This document shows, piece by piece, positions 26,001 through 34,128 of a stretch of DNA of 64,000 bases. The notes under the pieces are model-generated. The model saw only the letters and a list, made by a program, of their open reading frames with translations, searched no databases and was not told the origin of the DNA. A program made the position numbers and the translations under genes. Position 1 is the stretch's first letter; every line of letters begins with the position of its first letter. The stretch is taken from NCBI GenBank assembly GCA_004297625.1, contig SCTY01000071.1, positions 186,001 to 250,000 on the forward strand. Reading direction: 5' to 3'. The stretch comes from Betaproteobacteria bacterium. Its GTDB lineage: Bacteria > Pseudomonadota > Gammaproteobacteria > Burkholderiales > SG8-39.

Positions 26001-26720
26001 ATGAAAAGAGACCTCCAGATCCCGACACTCAGGCCGCGCGACTGGTCGACGCAGCCCGCCTACGTCTACCCGCCGTACAAGTCCACGGTGAAGCGCGGAC
26101 CGACGCAGCCGCTCGTCCCGGTGAAGCGCGCACTCGAGCAGCTCGCCGCCCCGGTCTACGGCCACGGCGCCGTCGGCCCGCTCGACCACGATCTCACGCG
26201 CAACGCGGTGAAGAATGGCGAGCCGCTCGGCGAGCGCATCGTGGTCAGCGGCCGCGTGATCGACGAGGACGGCCGCCCCGTGCGCGACGCGCTCATCGAG
26301 ATCTGGCAGGCGAACGCGGCCGGCCGCTACGCCCACAAGGTCGACCAGCACCCTGCGCCGCTCGATCCGAATTTCCTCGGCGCCGGGCGCTGCCTTACCG
26401 ACAAGCAGGGGCGCTACACCTTCGTCACGATCAAGCCCGGCGCGTATCCGTGGGGCAACGGCGCCGGCTGGCGGCCGAACCACATCCATTTCTCGCTCTT
26501 CGGCAATTACTTCGCGAGCCGCCTGGTGACGCAGATGTACTTCCCCGGCGATCCGCTGCTGCCGATCGATCCGATCTACAACAGCGCGCCCGCGGGCGCC
26601 CGCGGGCGCCTGGTCTCGCGCTACGTGCCGCTCGCCTCGGACCCCGACTTCGCGCTCGGCTACGAGTTCGACGTCGTGCTGCGCGGCGCGCAGCAGACGC
26701 CCATGGAGAACCGCGAGTGA
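26001..26720 (+). CDS. pcaH: Protocatechuate 3,4-dioxygenase beta subunit
   Basis: A 239-residue intradiol dioxygenase catalytic subunit that opens protocatechuate between its hydroxyls to 3-carboxy-cis,cis-muconate. Ferric iron ligands are seen as Tyr110 (GRYAHK), Tyr149 (GAYPWG) and His161/His163 (WRPNHIHFS), with the conserved Arg just before. Length is as expected. It overlaps pcaG as GTGA and is divergent from a PcaQ-like regulator. No pcaB, pcaC or pcaD is in the window. Confidence 0.95.
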   Translation: MKRDLQIPTLRPRDWSTQPAYVYPPYKSTVKRGPTQPLVPVKRALEQLAAPVYGHGAVGPLDHDLTRNAVKNGEPLGERIVVSGRVIDEDGRPVRDALIEIWQANAAGRYAHKVDQHPAPLDPNFLGAGRCLTDKQGRYTFVTIKPGAYPWGNGAGWRPNHIHFSLFGNYFASRLVTQMYFPGDPLLPIDPIYNSAPAGARGRLVSRYVPLASDPDFALGYEFDVVLRGAQQTPMENRE

Positions 26721-27265
26721 AATACGGCCAGACCCCTTCGCAGACCGTCGGACCGTACTTCGCCTACGGCCTCACGCCCGAGCAATACGGCTATCCGTTC
26801 CGCGCCGCCTGCGGGCCGGTCCTCGCCGAGGCGCGCACGCCGGGCGAGCCTATCGTGCTCACCGGCCGCGTATACGACGGCGACGGCAAACCGGTCGACG
26901 ATGCCATGATCGAGATCCTGCACGCCGACACGCGGCGCAAATATCTCTTCGGCCGTTGCGGCACGGGCGCGGACCGCGAATGCACTTTCCGCTTCGAGAC
27001 CGTCAAGCCCGCCAGCACCGGCCCGCGCAGCGCGCCGCACATCGACGTGATCGTCATGATGCGCGGCATGCTGAGCCACGCGTTCACGCGCGTTTACTTC
27101 GACGACGAGCAGGAAGCGAACGCGCGCGACGAGGTGCTAGCCGACGTGCCCGCCGAGCGGCGCGGCACGCTCATCGCCCGGCGCGAGGAGCTCCCGGGCG
27201 GCATGGTGTATCGCTTCGACATCCGCATGCAGGGGCGGGACGAGACGGTTTTCTTCGACCTGTAG
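26717..27265 (+). CDS. pcaG: Protocatechuate 3,4-dioxygenase alpha subunit
   Basis: A 182-residue alpha subunit opening with KYGQTPSQTVGPYFAYGL, the typical N-terminus that contributes to the active-site pocket. The later PHIDVIVMMRGMLSHAFTRVYF segment is also diagnostic. It has no iron ligands, as expected. The GTG at 26717 overlaps the pcaH stop by 4 bases. Its 3' end is overlapped antisense by an unknown open frame. Confidence 0.95.
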   Translation: MKYGQTPSQTVGPYFAYGLTPEQYGYPFRAACGPVLAEARTPGEPIVLTGRVYDGDGKPVDDAMIEILHADTRRKYLFGRCGTGADRECTFRFETVKPASTGPRSAPHIDVIVMMRGMLSHAFTRVYFDDEQEANARDEVLADVPAERRGTLIARREELPGGMVYRFDIRMQGRDETVFFDL

Positions 27266-27733
27266 GCGGCGTTGAGGCGCGTCCGTATCGCGCGCTTTTC
27301 TGCGGGCGGCCGGGCACTTCTTGCCCACGACGAGCCTCAGGGCGCTCGACGGAGCGTCCTCGCGGATCTCCCCGTCCGCGTAGATGCTCTGGCGCCGCTC
27401 GGGCCATTCGTCGGGTTTCGCCGATTCCGCGGCGAAAATATCCAGCAGGAATCCCGGGCCGATGACCGTCGTCCCCTGAGGCGGGTCGGAGACGAAACGC
27501 CACGTAAGCGTCTGCTCGCCCGCTTTGAGCTCGTAGATCACCGTCTCCTTAGACCTCGTGCGGGTCAGCGTTCCGCGCGCCTTCTCGCTCCACGGCGCGC
27601 CCGCCTGGGAAACGCATATCACCGCGCTGAATTGGCGTGAGTCATCCGCGAGCGCGGCCGAGGATACGAGGAGCGGGCTCGAGCACGCGAGCATTGCGAG
27701 CGACAGCAGCAGCGAACCGGCATGCTTGCGCAT
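27137..27733 (-). CDS. Exported protein of unknown function, 3' end running antisense into pcaG
   Basis: A 198-codon frame beginning with a signal peptide (KHAGSLLLSLAMLACSSPLLVSSAALA) and a plausible small secreted domain (SAVICVSQAGAPWSEKARGTL... to about 145). The last 43 codons read the pcaG strand backwards and are arginine- and alanine-rich, which suggests that the original stop was lost or frameshifted, so the true protein probably ends near 27265. No family was recognised. Confidence 0.5.
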   Translation of the reverse strand: MRKHAGSLLLSLAMLACSSPLLVSSAALADDSRQFSAVICVSQAGAPWSEKARGTLTRTRSKETVIYELKAGEQTLTWRFVSDPPQGTTVIGPGFLLDIFAAESAKPDEWPERRQSIYADGEIREDAPSSALRLVVGKKCPAARRKARDTDAPQRRLQVEENRLVPPLHADVEAIHHAARELLAPGDERAAPLGGHVG

Positions 27734-27819
27734 AGAGCCTCCTCTTTCTTACTGCCGGCTCAGCGTACCTGAGCGGAGGAAGCCGGTCTGTGGAGAATTA
27801 CCCGCGGCGCGCCACCGCT

Positions 27820-29283
27820 TTATTTGCAAGCCGCCAGAGACGCTGCAAAGGCAGCACGCGCCGCTGCAGCCTTCGAGCCGTCTGCAGGGCTTCCCAGCAA
27901 GGTCTGCTCGGAGATGGCTACGCCGCATCCCGCGAACTTGCCGGCAAGGTATTCGAATTCCGTCGGTGAAAGGTTCGTGCTTGTCCAATTCGATCCGCCG
28001 CAGCCTGCCTGCGCGTACTTGTCGAGTGCGCCGCCAGGCGCCGGGCGCGCGGCCAAGGAGTTCACGTAACCGCACTGCAGGATCTCGGCAACCTTTTGTC
28101 CTTCGTAGGTCTTTACGGCCGGCGTTTCGTTCGGGTCCTTCAGCTTCTTGAATCCTTCCTGCGCGCTTAACAGCTTCCCGCGCTCTATCGCGGCGTCGGT
28201 GAGCGTCGATACCGCTTGCTGGAGCGCCGCGACGGAACCACTCGACTGGATCGCCCGCTGCAAGGCAGGCAGAGTCGCGGCGGGCATCCAGTCCCCGGCT
28301 CCCGCAGACTTCACGAAGGAAAAGACTAGATAGTTACGGTGGTGTGATTCGATATAGCAGATATCGTCACCCGGCTTCGTGTCCAGTGATTCAACGCGCC
28401 GCAAATCCGCGTAGCGCAGGTTCTCGTATTCTGCGTCGTCGCAGTAAGCAGCCTTCTTCGGGTCCTTCTTCCTGTCGATGCGCTGGAACAGCTTGCCGAC
28501 CGCATCGTCGTAGATATAGTTCTGCCAGTCGATCGTTTCACGCGTTTCGTCCTGCGCCCGCACGACGATCAAGTCGCCCTCGCGCAGGACAGGGACTGCG
28601 GCGGCCGACTCGGAATTCTTGCTCACTAGCGTAATTCGGTAATACCCGATCACCGAATCCCTGGCGGAGGCCTGCACAAACGCGCTTCCAACGCGGTTCA
28701 GCGCGCTCAAGAGTTGCTGACCACCGAAGGACCCGAAGGGCGAGCTGCCGAGGCTGGCGAGCACCTTGAGAAGCGCGTCGGTACGCGCGCTGTCCTCCTC
28801 GGGCATTTGGAGGATCGTGATGTCGAGGGTCAGATCACTGCCATCCCAGGAGGTATTGCTGTAGACCGGACCGAACGACTGGTTGATGAACTGGAAGCGC
28901 TGGATATCGGGAGAGTAGAAGACGATGCGCCCCGGGTTGTCGGGTCCGCCGCGGTCGACCACCTGCTCGAGTTTCGGCCCTACGTTCACGACGACGGCTA
29001 TCCGGCATTTCGGTTTCCCGCCCCTGAGTTCGGCCGACAGCTGTTCCGTGAAATGAGGCGGGCACCAGGCGAAGTACGCGTTCTTGAGATAGATGGAAAT
29101 GGGATCGTGCCGCTTGAAAGGTTGCGGATCCGTCAACCTCGCAGGCGTCGAGAACTTGTCTACGAATGCGGGTTTCTCATTCTCAACCCGCACGAACCTA
29201 TGGTCGCCGGCGCCTTCATAAGTGAACGTTGAGCAAGCCGCCAGCAGAATGCATGTCGACACAACGGCCATAGTCTTTTCCAC
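27820..29283 (-). CDS. Large lipoprotein of unknown function
   Basis: A 487-residue protein with a lipoprotein signal (AVVSTCILLAAC, Cys17), so it should be anchored to a membrane facing the periplasm. The mature part is mixed alpha/beta, with repeated acidic stretches, a few paired cysteines (WCPP, AAYCDD, GCGGSN), and a C-terminal helical region ending FAASLAACK. No family was recognised. Its base composition is visibly less GC-rich than the catabolic genes. It is divergent from ligI, with about 97 bases between. Confidence 0.65.
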   Translation of the reverse strand: MEKTMAVVSTCILLAACSTFTYEGAGDHRFVRVENEKPAFVDKFSTPARLTDPQPFKRHDPISIYLKNAYFAWCPPHFTEQLSAELRGGKPKCRIAVVVNVGPKLEQVVDRGGPDNPGRIVFYSPDIQRFQFINQSFGPVYSNTSWDGSDLTLDITILQMPEEDSARTDALLKVLASLGSSPFGSFGGQQLLSALNRVGSAFVQASARDSVIGYYRITLVSKNSESAAAVPVLREGDLIVVRAQDETRETIDWQNYIYDDAVGKLFQRIDRKKDPKKAAYCDDAEYENLRYADLRRVESLDTKPGDDICYIESHHRNYLVFSFVKSAGAGDWMPAATLPALQRAIQSSGSVAALQQAVSTLTDAAIERGKLLSAQEGFKKLKDPNETPAVKTYEGQKVAEILQCGYVNSLAARPAPGGALDKYAQAGCGGSNWTSTNLSPTEFEYLAGKFAGCGVAISEQTLLGSPADGSKAAAARAAFAASLAACK

Positions 29284-29380
29284 GAGCCCCCCCTGGGTTC
29301 AGACGTTGATTTATGTTACGCGCCTGGCGTTGGCTGATCCGGGATTCAGACGGCGGGATAACGCGACTACAATCGCTCGA

Positions 29381-30244
29381 GTGAAGACCACCGCGCCGCC
29401 TGACCCGAATACCCGCAAGCCGAAGTTCTGCCCACCGCCTAAGGCGTGCGACGCGCACTGCCACATCTTCGGGCCGGCGGCGAAGTTTCCCTATGCGAAG
29501 GACGCGGCGTACTGGCCGCCGGATGCGCCGTTCGAGGGACTGCAGAAGCTGCATTCGATTCTCGGGATCGAGCGCGCGGTGATCGTGCACGCGAGCTGCC
29601 ACGGCGCGGACATGCGCGTGACGCTGGACGGCATCGCGAGGTCGGGAGGCCGGTACCGCGGCACGGCGATCGTTGATGAATCTTTTTCGGAAAGGCAATT
29701 TCAGCAAATGCACGACGGCGGAATCCGCGCGGTGCGCTTCAACTTCGTGAAGCACCTCGGCGGGCGGCCGGACATGCAGCTTTTCGACCGGACGGTGGCG
29801 CGGCTGAAGGAGATGGGCTGGCATCTGATCCTGCACCTGGATTCGAACGATCTCGCGGAGTTCAGGAAGAAGCTCGAGGCGATTCCCGTGCCGATGGTGA
29901 TCGACCACATGGGGCGGGTGAAGACGGCGGACGGGCTGGATCAGGAACCCTTCAAGGTGCTGCTGGGTTTTATGAAAAATCCGAACTTCTGGGTGAAGAT
30001 CTGCGGCGCCGAGCGGGTGTCGTCGATGGGGCCGCCGTTCACCGACGCCGTGCCGTTCGCGAGGGCGCTGATCGAGGCGGCGCCCGACCGGATCCTGTGG
30101 GGCACGGACTGGCCGCATCCCAACGTCGGCAAGCACATGCCCAACGACGGCGACCTCGTGGATCTCTTCCCGCGGATGGTGCCGGAGCCGGAGCTACAGG
30201 TTAAGATTCTCGTGGACAACCCCGCGCGCCTCTACGGCTTCTGA
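29381..30244 (+). CDS. ligI: 2-pyrone-4,6-dicarboxylate hydrolase-like amidohydrolase
   Basis: A 287-residue amidohydrolase of the LigI type, which opens 2-pyrone-4,6-dicarboxylate to 4-oxalomesaconate in the protocatechuate 4,5-cleavage and syringate pathways. Visible are the metal-type CDAHCHIFGP motif, KFPYAKDAAYWPPDAP, HASCHGADMRVTLDGI, IDHMGR, and WGTDWPHPN with the catalytic Asp. GTG at 29381 is the likely start, as upstream ATGs lie before a poor N-terminal extension. ligB follows after 1 base, which supports the assignment. Confidence 0.85.
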   Translation: MKTTAPPDPNTRKPKFCPPPKACDAHCHIFGPAAKFPYAKDAAYWPPDAPFEGLQKLHSILGIERAVIVHASCHGADMRVTLDGIARSGGRYRGTAIVDESFSERQFQQMHDGGIRAVRFNFVKHLGGRPDMQLFDRTVARLKEMGWHLILHLDSNDLAEFRKKLEAIPVPMVIDHMGRVKTADGLDQEPFKVLLGFMKNPNFWVKICGAERVSSMGPPFTDAVPFARALIEAAPDRILWGTDWPHPNVGKHMPNDGDLVDLFPRMVPEPELQVKILVDNPARLYGF

Positions 30245-30245
30245 C

Positions 30246-31076
30246 ATGGCGAGAATCATCGGCGGCATAGGCACCTCGCACGTGCCGACCATCGGCATGG
30301 CGTTCGACAAGGGCAAGCAGGACGATCCCGACTGGAAGCCGCTGTTCAAGGGCTACGAGCCGGTGCGGAAGTGGCTCGCGGAGAAAAAGCCCGACGTGCT
30401 CTTCTTCTGCTTCAACGATCACGCCACGACGTTCTTCTTCGATCACTACCCCACGTTCGCGCTCGGGGTGAGCGAGCGGTACGCGATCGCCGACGAAGGA
30501 CTCGGGCCGCGGAAAATTCCGCCGCTCGAAGGCCATGCCGGGCTCGCGCGGCACATCGCGCGCTCGCTGGTCGAGGACGAGTTCGACATCAGCGTGTTCC
30601 AGGACCAGCCGCTCGACCACGGCCTGCATTCGCCGCTCACGATGATGTGGCCGACGCAGCCCGACTGGCCCGGGAGGGTGGTGCCGCTGGTGGTGAACGT
30701 GATCCAGCATCCGCTGCCGAAGCCGGGCCGGTGTTACCGGCTGGGGAAAGCGATCCGCAAGGCGATCGAGGCGTATCCCGAGGACCTCAAGGTCGCGATG
30801 GTCGGCACGGGCGGGCTGTCGCACCAGATGATCGGCGAGCGCGCCGGGTTCAACAACGAGCAGTGGGACCTCGAGTTCCTCGAGCTCATCGAGCGCGATC
30901 CCGAGCGCCTCGCCGCGATGAAGATCGAGGACTTCGCGCGCCTCGGCGGCAACGAGGGCGCGGAGGTGATCATGTGGCTCATCATGCGCGGCGCGCTCGC
31001 GCCGAAGGTGCGCAAGGTGCACCAGAACTACTACCTGCCCATGACCACGGCCATGGCTGTGGCGGTGTTCGAATGA
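30246..31076 (+). CDS. ligB: Protocatechuate 4,5-dioxygenase beta subunit
   Basis: A 276-residue class III extradiol dioxygenase closely matching LigB. It cleaves protocatechuate beside its hydroxyls to 4-carboxy-2-hydroxymuconate semialdehyde. Iron ligands are His12 (TSHVP), His59 (FNDHA) and Glu240 (GAEVIMWLIMRGAL), with the catalytic His193 in GTGGLSH. It lacks the 20-25 residue C-terminal tail of the Sphingobium enzyme. It sits between ligI and ligA, in reversed order relative to the usual ligA-ligB and separated from ligA by a repeat. Confidence 0.92.
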   Translation: MARIIGGIGTSHVPTIGMAFDKGKQDDPDWKPLFKGYEPVRKWLAEKKPDVLFFCFNDHATTFFFDHYPTFALGVSERYAIADEGLGPRKIPPLEGHAGLARHIARSLVEDEFDISVFQDQPLDHGLHSPLTMMWPTQPDWPGRVVPLVVNVIQHPLPKPGRCYRLGKAIRKAIEAYPEDLKVAMVGTGGLSHQMIGERAGFNNEQWDLEFLELIERDPERLAAMKIEDFARLGGNEGAEVIMWLIMRGALAPKVRKVHQNYYLPMTTAMAVAVFE

Positions 31077-31088
31077 GGAAGGTCTCTT

Positions 31089-31197
31089 GCCCCCCTGATA
31101 AGGGGGGAAGCGAGCGGCTTTTGCGAGCGGGGGGTTATTGTTCGCGAAAACCAACCCCCCGCTCGCCTTCGGCTCGCGGCCCCCTTGTCAGGGGGTC
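31089..31197 (+). repeat. Solo palindromic element (copy C) between ligB and ligA
   Basis: A 109-base copy with a left hairpin CCCCCC-TGATAA-GGGGGG and a right end CCCCCT-TGTC-AGGGGG. The right outer stem carries a G-T change, so it is slightly imperfect. The centre is GTTCGCGAAAACC. It begins 12 bases after the ligB TGA and ends 6 bases before the ligA ATG, with ATGAG on both sides. Its AGGGGG lies 8 bases from the ligA start and probably acts as the Shine-Dalgarno sequence. Confidence 0.8.
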
Positions 31198-31203
31198 AAT
31201 GCG

Positions 31204-31521
31204 ATGAGCTACGTGTTCGATCTCGAAAGAAGCGCCGCGGGGTTGAGGCTCAATCGTTTTCTGCACTCCCTGGGGAATCAGGAAAGCCGAAAGCGGTTCC
31301 TCGAGAAGCCCGAGGAAGCGATGCTCGGGCTTTCCGAGCAGGAAAAGGACATGGTGCGGCGCCTGGACTGGAAGGCGATGCAGGACTACGGCGCGAGCTT
31401 CTTCTGCCTGGAAAAGCTGGGGCGCGCGAAAGGCGTGTCGAATCCGCAGATGGTTGCCGCCTTCCGCGGAGAAACCCTGGAGGAGTTTCTCAAGACCCGC
31501 CGAGTTCCTGGCGCGCGGTGA
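31204..31521 (+). CDS. ligA: Protocatechuate 4,5-dioxygenase alpha subunit
   Basis: A 105-residue LigA-fold protein (FDLERSAAGLRLNRFLHSL...FLEKPEEAMLGLSEQEKDMVRRLDW) that forms the small subunit capping LigB. The ATG at 31204 is chosen; an in-frame ATG at 31138 lies within the repeat. It is separated from ligB only by the palindromic element. Its 3' end overlaps the convergent GST gene by 32 bases. Confidence 0.88.
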   Translation: MSYVFDLERSAAGLRLNRFLHSLGNQESRKRFLEKPEEAMLGLSEQEKDMVRRLDWKAMQDYGASFFCLEKLGRAKGVSNPQMVAAFRGETLEEFLKTRRVPGAR

Positions 31522-32326
31522 CGAGCTTCTCGGCGATGCGGCTGCGGATCGCCGAGCCGTGCTTCCGCATCTCGTCTTTTTCCTCCTGCGTCAGCCGGCC
31601 GTCGATCACGCCGTAGCTCGGGCGCGCCTGCACGCGGTTCCACCACGCGAGGCAAAGCGGCCGCTCGGCGAGCCACAGATCCAGAAGATTGAGATAGGCG
31701 AGGCGCGCCACGTAAGGCGTCATGTTGACGTCGGCCAGCGAGTATTGCGGGCCGGCGAGCCAGGGGCCGCCGTCGCCGCCCTGGTCTCCTATGGGGCGCA
31801 GCGCCGCCTCCATGCTCTTGAACGCCTTTTCGAAATGCGCCACCGCCTGGAACACGTACGGGCTCTCGACGCCCTGCTCGTAGGTCGACATGTAGCGCGC
31901 GCGGCGCTCGGGGTCGCCGACGTTGCGAAAGCGCCTTTCGCGCTGCTCCGGGCTCATCTGCCGCATCTTTTCGCGGAACATCGCCGAGAAGCTGATCTCG
32001 CGCGTCGCCTCTAAGAGCGCTTCGTCGACGAGCTTCGACCACAGCCGCATGCGCGCCTTGAGGTACGGGTCGCGCGGCACGAGGCGCCGCTCGGGAAACG
32101 CGTCCTCCAGGTATTCGCAGATGAGCGAGGACTCGACGATCGGCTTGCCTTCGTGCAGGAGCGTGGGCACGACCCCCTTGGGATTGAGCTTCAGGTACTC
32201 GGGGCTGTACTGCTCGTTGGCGAACAGGTCGAGGGTCTTCATCTCGTAATCGAGATCCTTCTCGTAGAGCGCGATGAAGACCTTCTGCGTGCAGATCGAG
32301 TTGCGCGCGCTGTAGAGCTGCAGCAT
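31490..32326 (-). CDS. Glutathione S-transferase-family protein
   Basis: A 278-residue GST with an N-terminal thioredoxin-like domain (LYSARNSICTQKVFIALYEKDLDYE; NPKGVVPTLLHEGKPIVESSLICEYLED with the cis-Pro and glutathione-binding SES-type segment) and a helical C-terminal domain. It is somewhat longer than the usual 200-230 residues because of an insertion near 130-190. Such proteins serve in ether cleavage or isomerisation of ring-fission products in lignin-type pathways; that role here is inferred from the ligIBA neighbourhood. Confidence 0.85.
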   Translation of the reverse strand: MLQLYSARNSICTQKVFIALYEKDLDYEMKTLDLFANEQYSPEYLKLNPKGVVPTLLHEGKPIVESSLICEYLEDAFPERRLVPRDPYLKARMRLWSKLVDEALLEATREISFSAMFREKMRQMSPEQRERRFRNVGDPERRARYMSTYEQGVESPYVFQAVAHFEKAFKSMEAALRPIGDQGGDGGPWLAGPQYSLADVNMTPYVARLAYLNLLDLWLAERPLCLAWWNRVQARPSYGVIDGRLTQEEKDEMRKHGSAIRSRIAEKLVTARQELGGS

Positions 32327-32356
32327 GTCTTCTAGCTTAAACTAACGCGACTCGCC

Positions 32357-33175
32357 ATGCTGAAAACCCTGATGGGGCAGTACCCGGTCACGCGTCAATT
32401 CCTGACGCACACCGACAAATTCGATTTCGCGGACGTCGAGGGCAGCGTGGCCGGGGCGTTCAAGCGCGTGGTGCGCAACCTCGAGTTCGACGTCTCGGAG
32501 ATGGCGATCATCACGCACCTCATCGCCAAGGCGCACGGCAAGCCCTACCGCATGCTGCCCTTCGTGGTCATGGCACGGTTCCAGCATCCGTTCCTGGTTT
32601 TCAATGTTCAAAAGAATCCTTCGCTTGCTCCCGAGGGTTTACATGGAAAAACAGTAGGCGTGCGCTCGTATTCCGTCACCACGGGTGCCTGGATCCGCCA
32701 CATCCTCGCCGAGGACCACGGCGTCGACATCTCCAGGATCCGCTGGATCACGTTCGAGGAAGCGCACGTGGCGGAATTCCGCGACCCGCCGAACGTCGAG
32801 CGCGCGAGCCCCGGCAAGGAAATCGCCGCCATGCTGCAGGCGGGCGAGCTCGACGCGGCGATCCTCGGCGCGATCCCCAAGGAAGAGAACCTCAAGCCGC
32901 TGATCCGCGACCCGGAAGCGGCCGCAAAGCGCTGGGCCGAAAGACACGGCGCGCTCCAGCTCAACCATCTGGTGGTGGTCAAGAACAACGTCTCGAAAGC
33001 GCAGGCCGGCGAGGTCTACCGGCTGCTCGTGGAAAGCAAGAAGGCCGCGGGCAATCCGCCGATGCTGCCGCACGGCCTGGAGGAAAACCGGCGCAATCTC
33101 GAGGTCGCGATCGATTGCGCATATCGCCAGAACCTGATCCCGCGTCGCTACAAAGTGGAGGAACTGTTCGAATGA
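32357..33175 (+). CDS. 4,5-dihydroxyphthalate decarboxylase-like (Pht5-type) protein
   Basis: A 272-residue protein with a periplasmic-binding-like fold but no signal peptide, as in 4,5-dihydroxyphthalate decarboxylase, which yields protocatechuate. Family-like stretches are FDVSEMAIITHLIAKAHGKPYRMLPFVVMARFQHPF, LHGKTVGVRSYSVTTGAWIRHILAEDHGVD and IRWITFEEAHV. It is a little shorter than characterised Pht5. Its placement beside ligIBA fits a feeder reaction to protocatechuate. It overlaps the following Bug receptor as ATGA. An ABC-receptor-like ligand-binding role is the alternative. Confidence 0.7.
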   Translation: MLKTLMGQYPVTRQFLTHTDKFDFADVEGSVAGAFKRVVRNLEFDVSEMAIITHLIAKAHGKPYRMLPFVVMARFQHPFLVFNVQKNPSLAPEGLHGKTVGVRSYSVTTGAWIRHILAEDHGVDISRIRWITFEEAHVAEFRDPPNVERASPGKEIAAMLQAGELDAAILGAIPKEENLKPLIRDPEAAAKRWAERHGALQLNHLVVVKNNVSKAQAGEVYRLLVESKKAAGNPPMLPHGLEENRRNLEVAIDCAYRQNLIPRRYKVEELFE

Positions 33176-34125
33176 AAAAGATCCTGCTCGCCGTCCTGGC
33201 GGCGTTTCCCATGCTTGCCGCCGCGCAGGCCTATCCGACCAAGCCGATCCACATCGTGCTGCCGTTCGGCCCCGGCGGCGTGGCCGACATCACGACGCGG
33301 ACCATCGCGCCCAGGCTCGGCGATGCTCTGGGTCAGCAGATCATCGTGGAGAACATGCCGAGCGCGGGCGGCATCCGCGCTTCCGAGACCGTCGCGCACG
33401 CCGAGCCCGACGGCTACACGATCCTGCTGCTCACCAACGGCAATGCCGTGAGCAAGGCGCTGTTCAAGTCGCTGCCTTACGACCCGGAAACCGACTTCGC
33501 CATGATCTCCACGGTCGGCTTCTTCAGCATGGCGATCGTCACCGCCGGCAACTCGCCGATCAAGACGCTCCAGGAGGCGATCGCCAAGGCCAAGGCGAAC
33601 CCCGGGAAAATGAACATCGGCACCATCACGCCTGGGGGCACGCAGCATCTTGCGGGCGAGCTGTTCCGCTCCATGGCCGGCATCGACGCGGTCGTGATCC
33701 CGCACAAGACGACCGGAGAAGTGGTGGTCGCGACGCGCAACGGCAGCGTGGACCTCGCGGTCGATTTCATCACGCCGCTGCTCTCGGGAATCAAGTCCGG
33801 CGCGCTGCGCGCGCTCGCAGTCACCTCGGGCAAGCGCTTCCCCGGGCTGCCTGACGTGCCGACGGTGAAGGAGGCCGGCGTACCGGGATACGACGTCGCG
33901 TCGTGGAACGCGCTCGCCGCTCCGGCGAAGACGCCGCAGCCGATCCTCGACAAGATCCACGACGCGCTGGTCAAGGCGCTCGCCGCGCCCGACGTGCAGA
34001 AGCGGTTCGCCGAGCTCGGCGTGGAAGGCCGCTCGAGCACGCCCGAGCAGCTACGCGAGTTCTACGCCTCCGAGACCAAGCGCTGGACCAAGGTCGTGGA
34101 GATCGCGAAGATCCCGAAGCAGTAG
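33172..34125 (+). CDS. Bug-type tripartite tricarboxylate transporter receptor
   Basis: A 317-residue periplasmic receptor with signal peptide KKILLAVLAAFPMLAAAQA and hallmark segments YPTKPIHIVLPFGPGGVADITTR, ENMPSAGGIRASETVAHAEPDGYTIL and VAGI-type late loops. It is coupled by ATGA to the decarboxylase-like gene, suggesting that it presents the substrate of that enzyme. No membrane subunits are nearby. Confidence 0.9.
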   Translation: MKKILLAVLAAFPMLAAAQAYPTKPIHIVLPFGPGGVADITTRTIAPRLGDALGQQIIVENMPSAGGIRASETVAHAEPDGYTILLLTNGNAVSKALFKSLPYDPETDFAMISTVGFFSMAIVTAGNSPIKTLQEAIAKAKANPGKMNIGTITPGGTQHLAGELFRSMAGIDAVVIPHKTTGEVVVATRNGSVDLAVDFITPLLSGIKSGALRALAVTSGKRFPGLPDVPTVKEAGVPGYDVASWNALAAPAKTPQPILDKIHDALVKALAAPDVQKRFAELGVEGRSSTPEQLREFYASETKRWTKVVEIAKIPKQ

Positions 34126-34128
34126 GCG

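Noticed and set aside
29284..29300. GAGCCCCCCCTGGGTTC resembling one end of the palindromic element
   Set aside because: Only the CCCCCCTG core matches; there is no paired GGGGGG arm or inner GCGAGC repeat.
31138..31203. Upstream extension of ligA from an ATG at 31138
   Set aside because: Again this translates the repeat; the real start is 31204.
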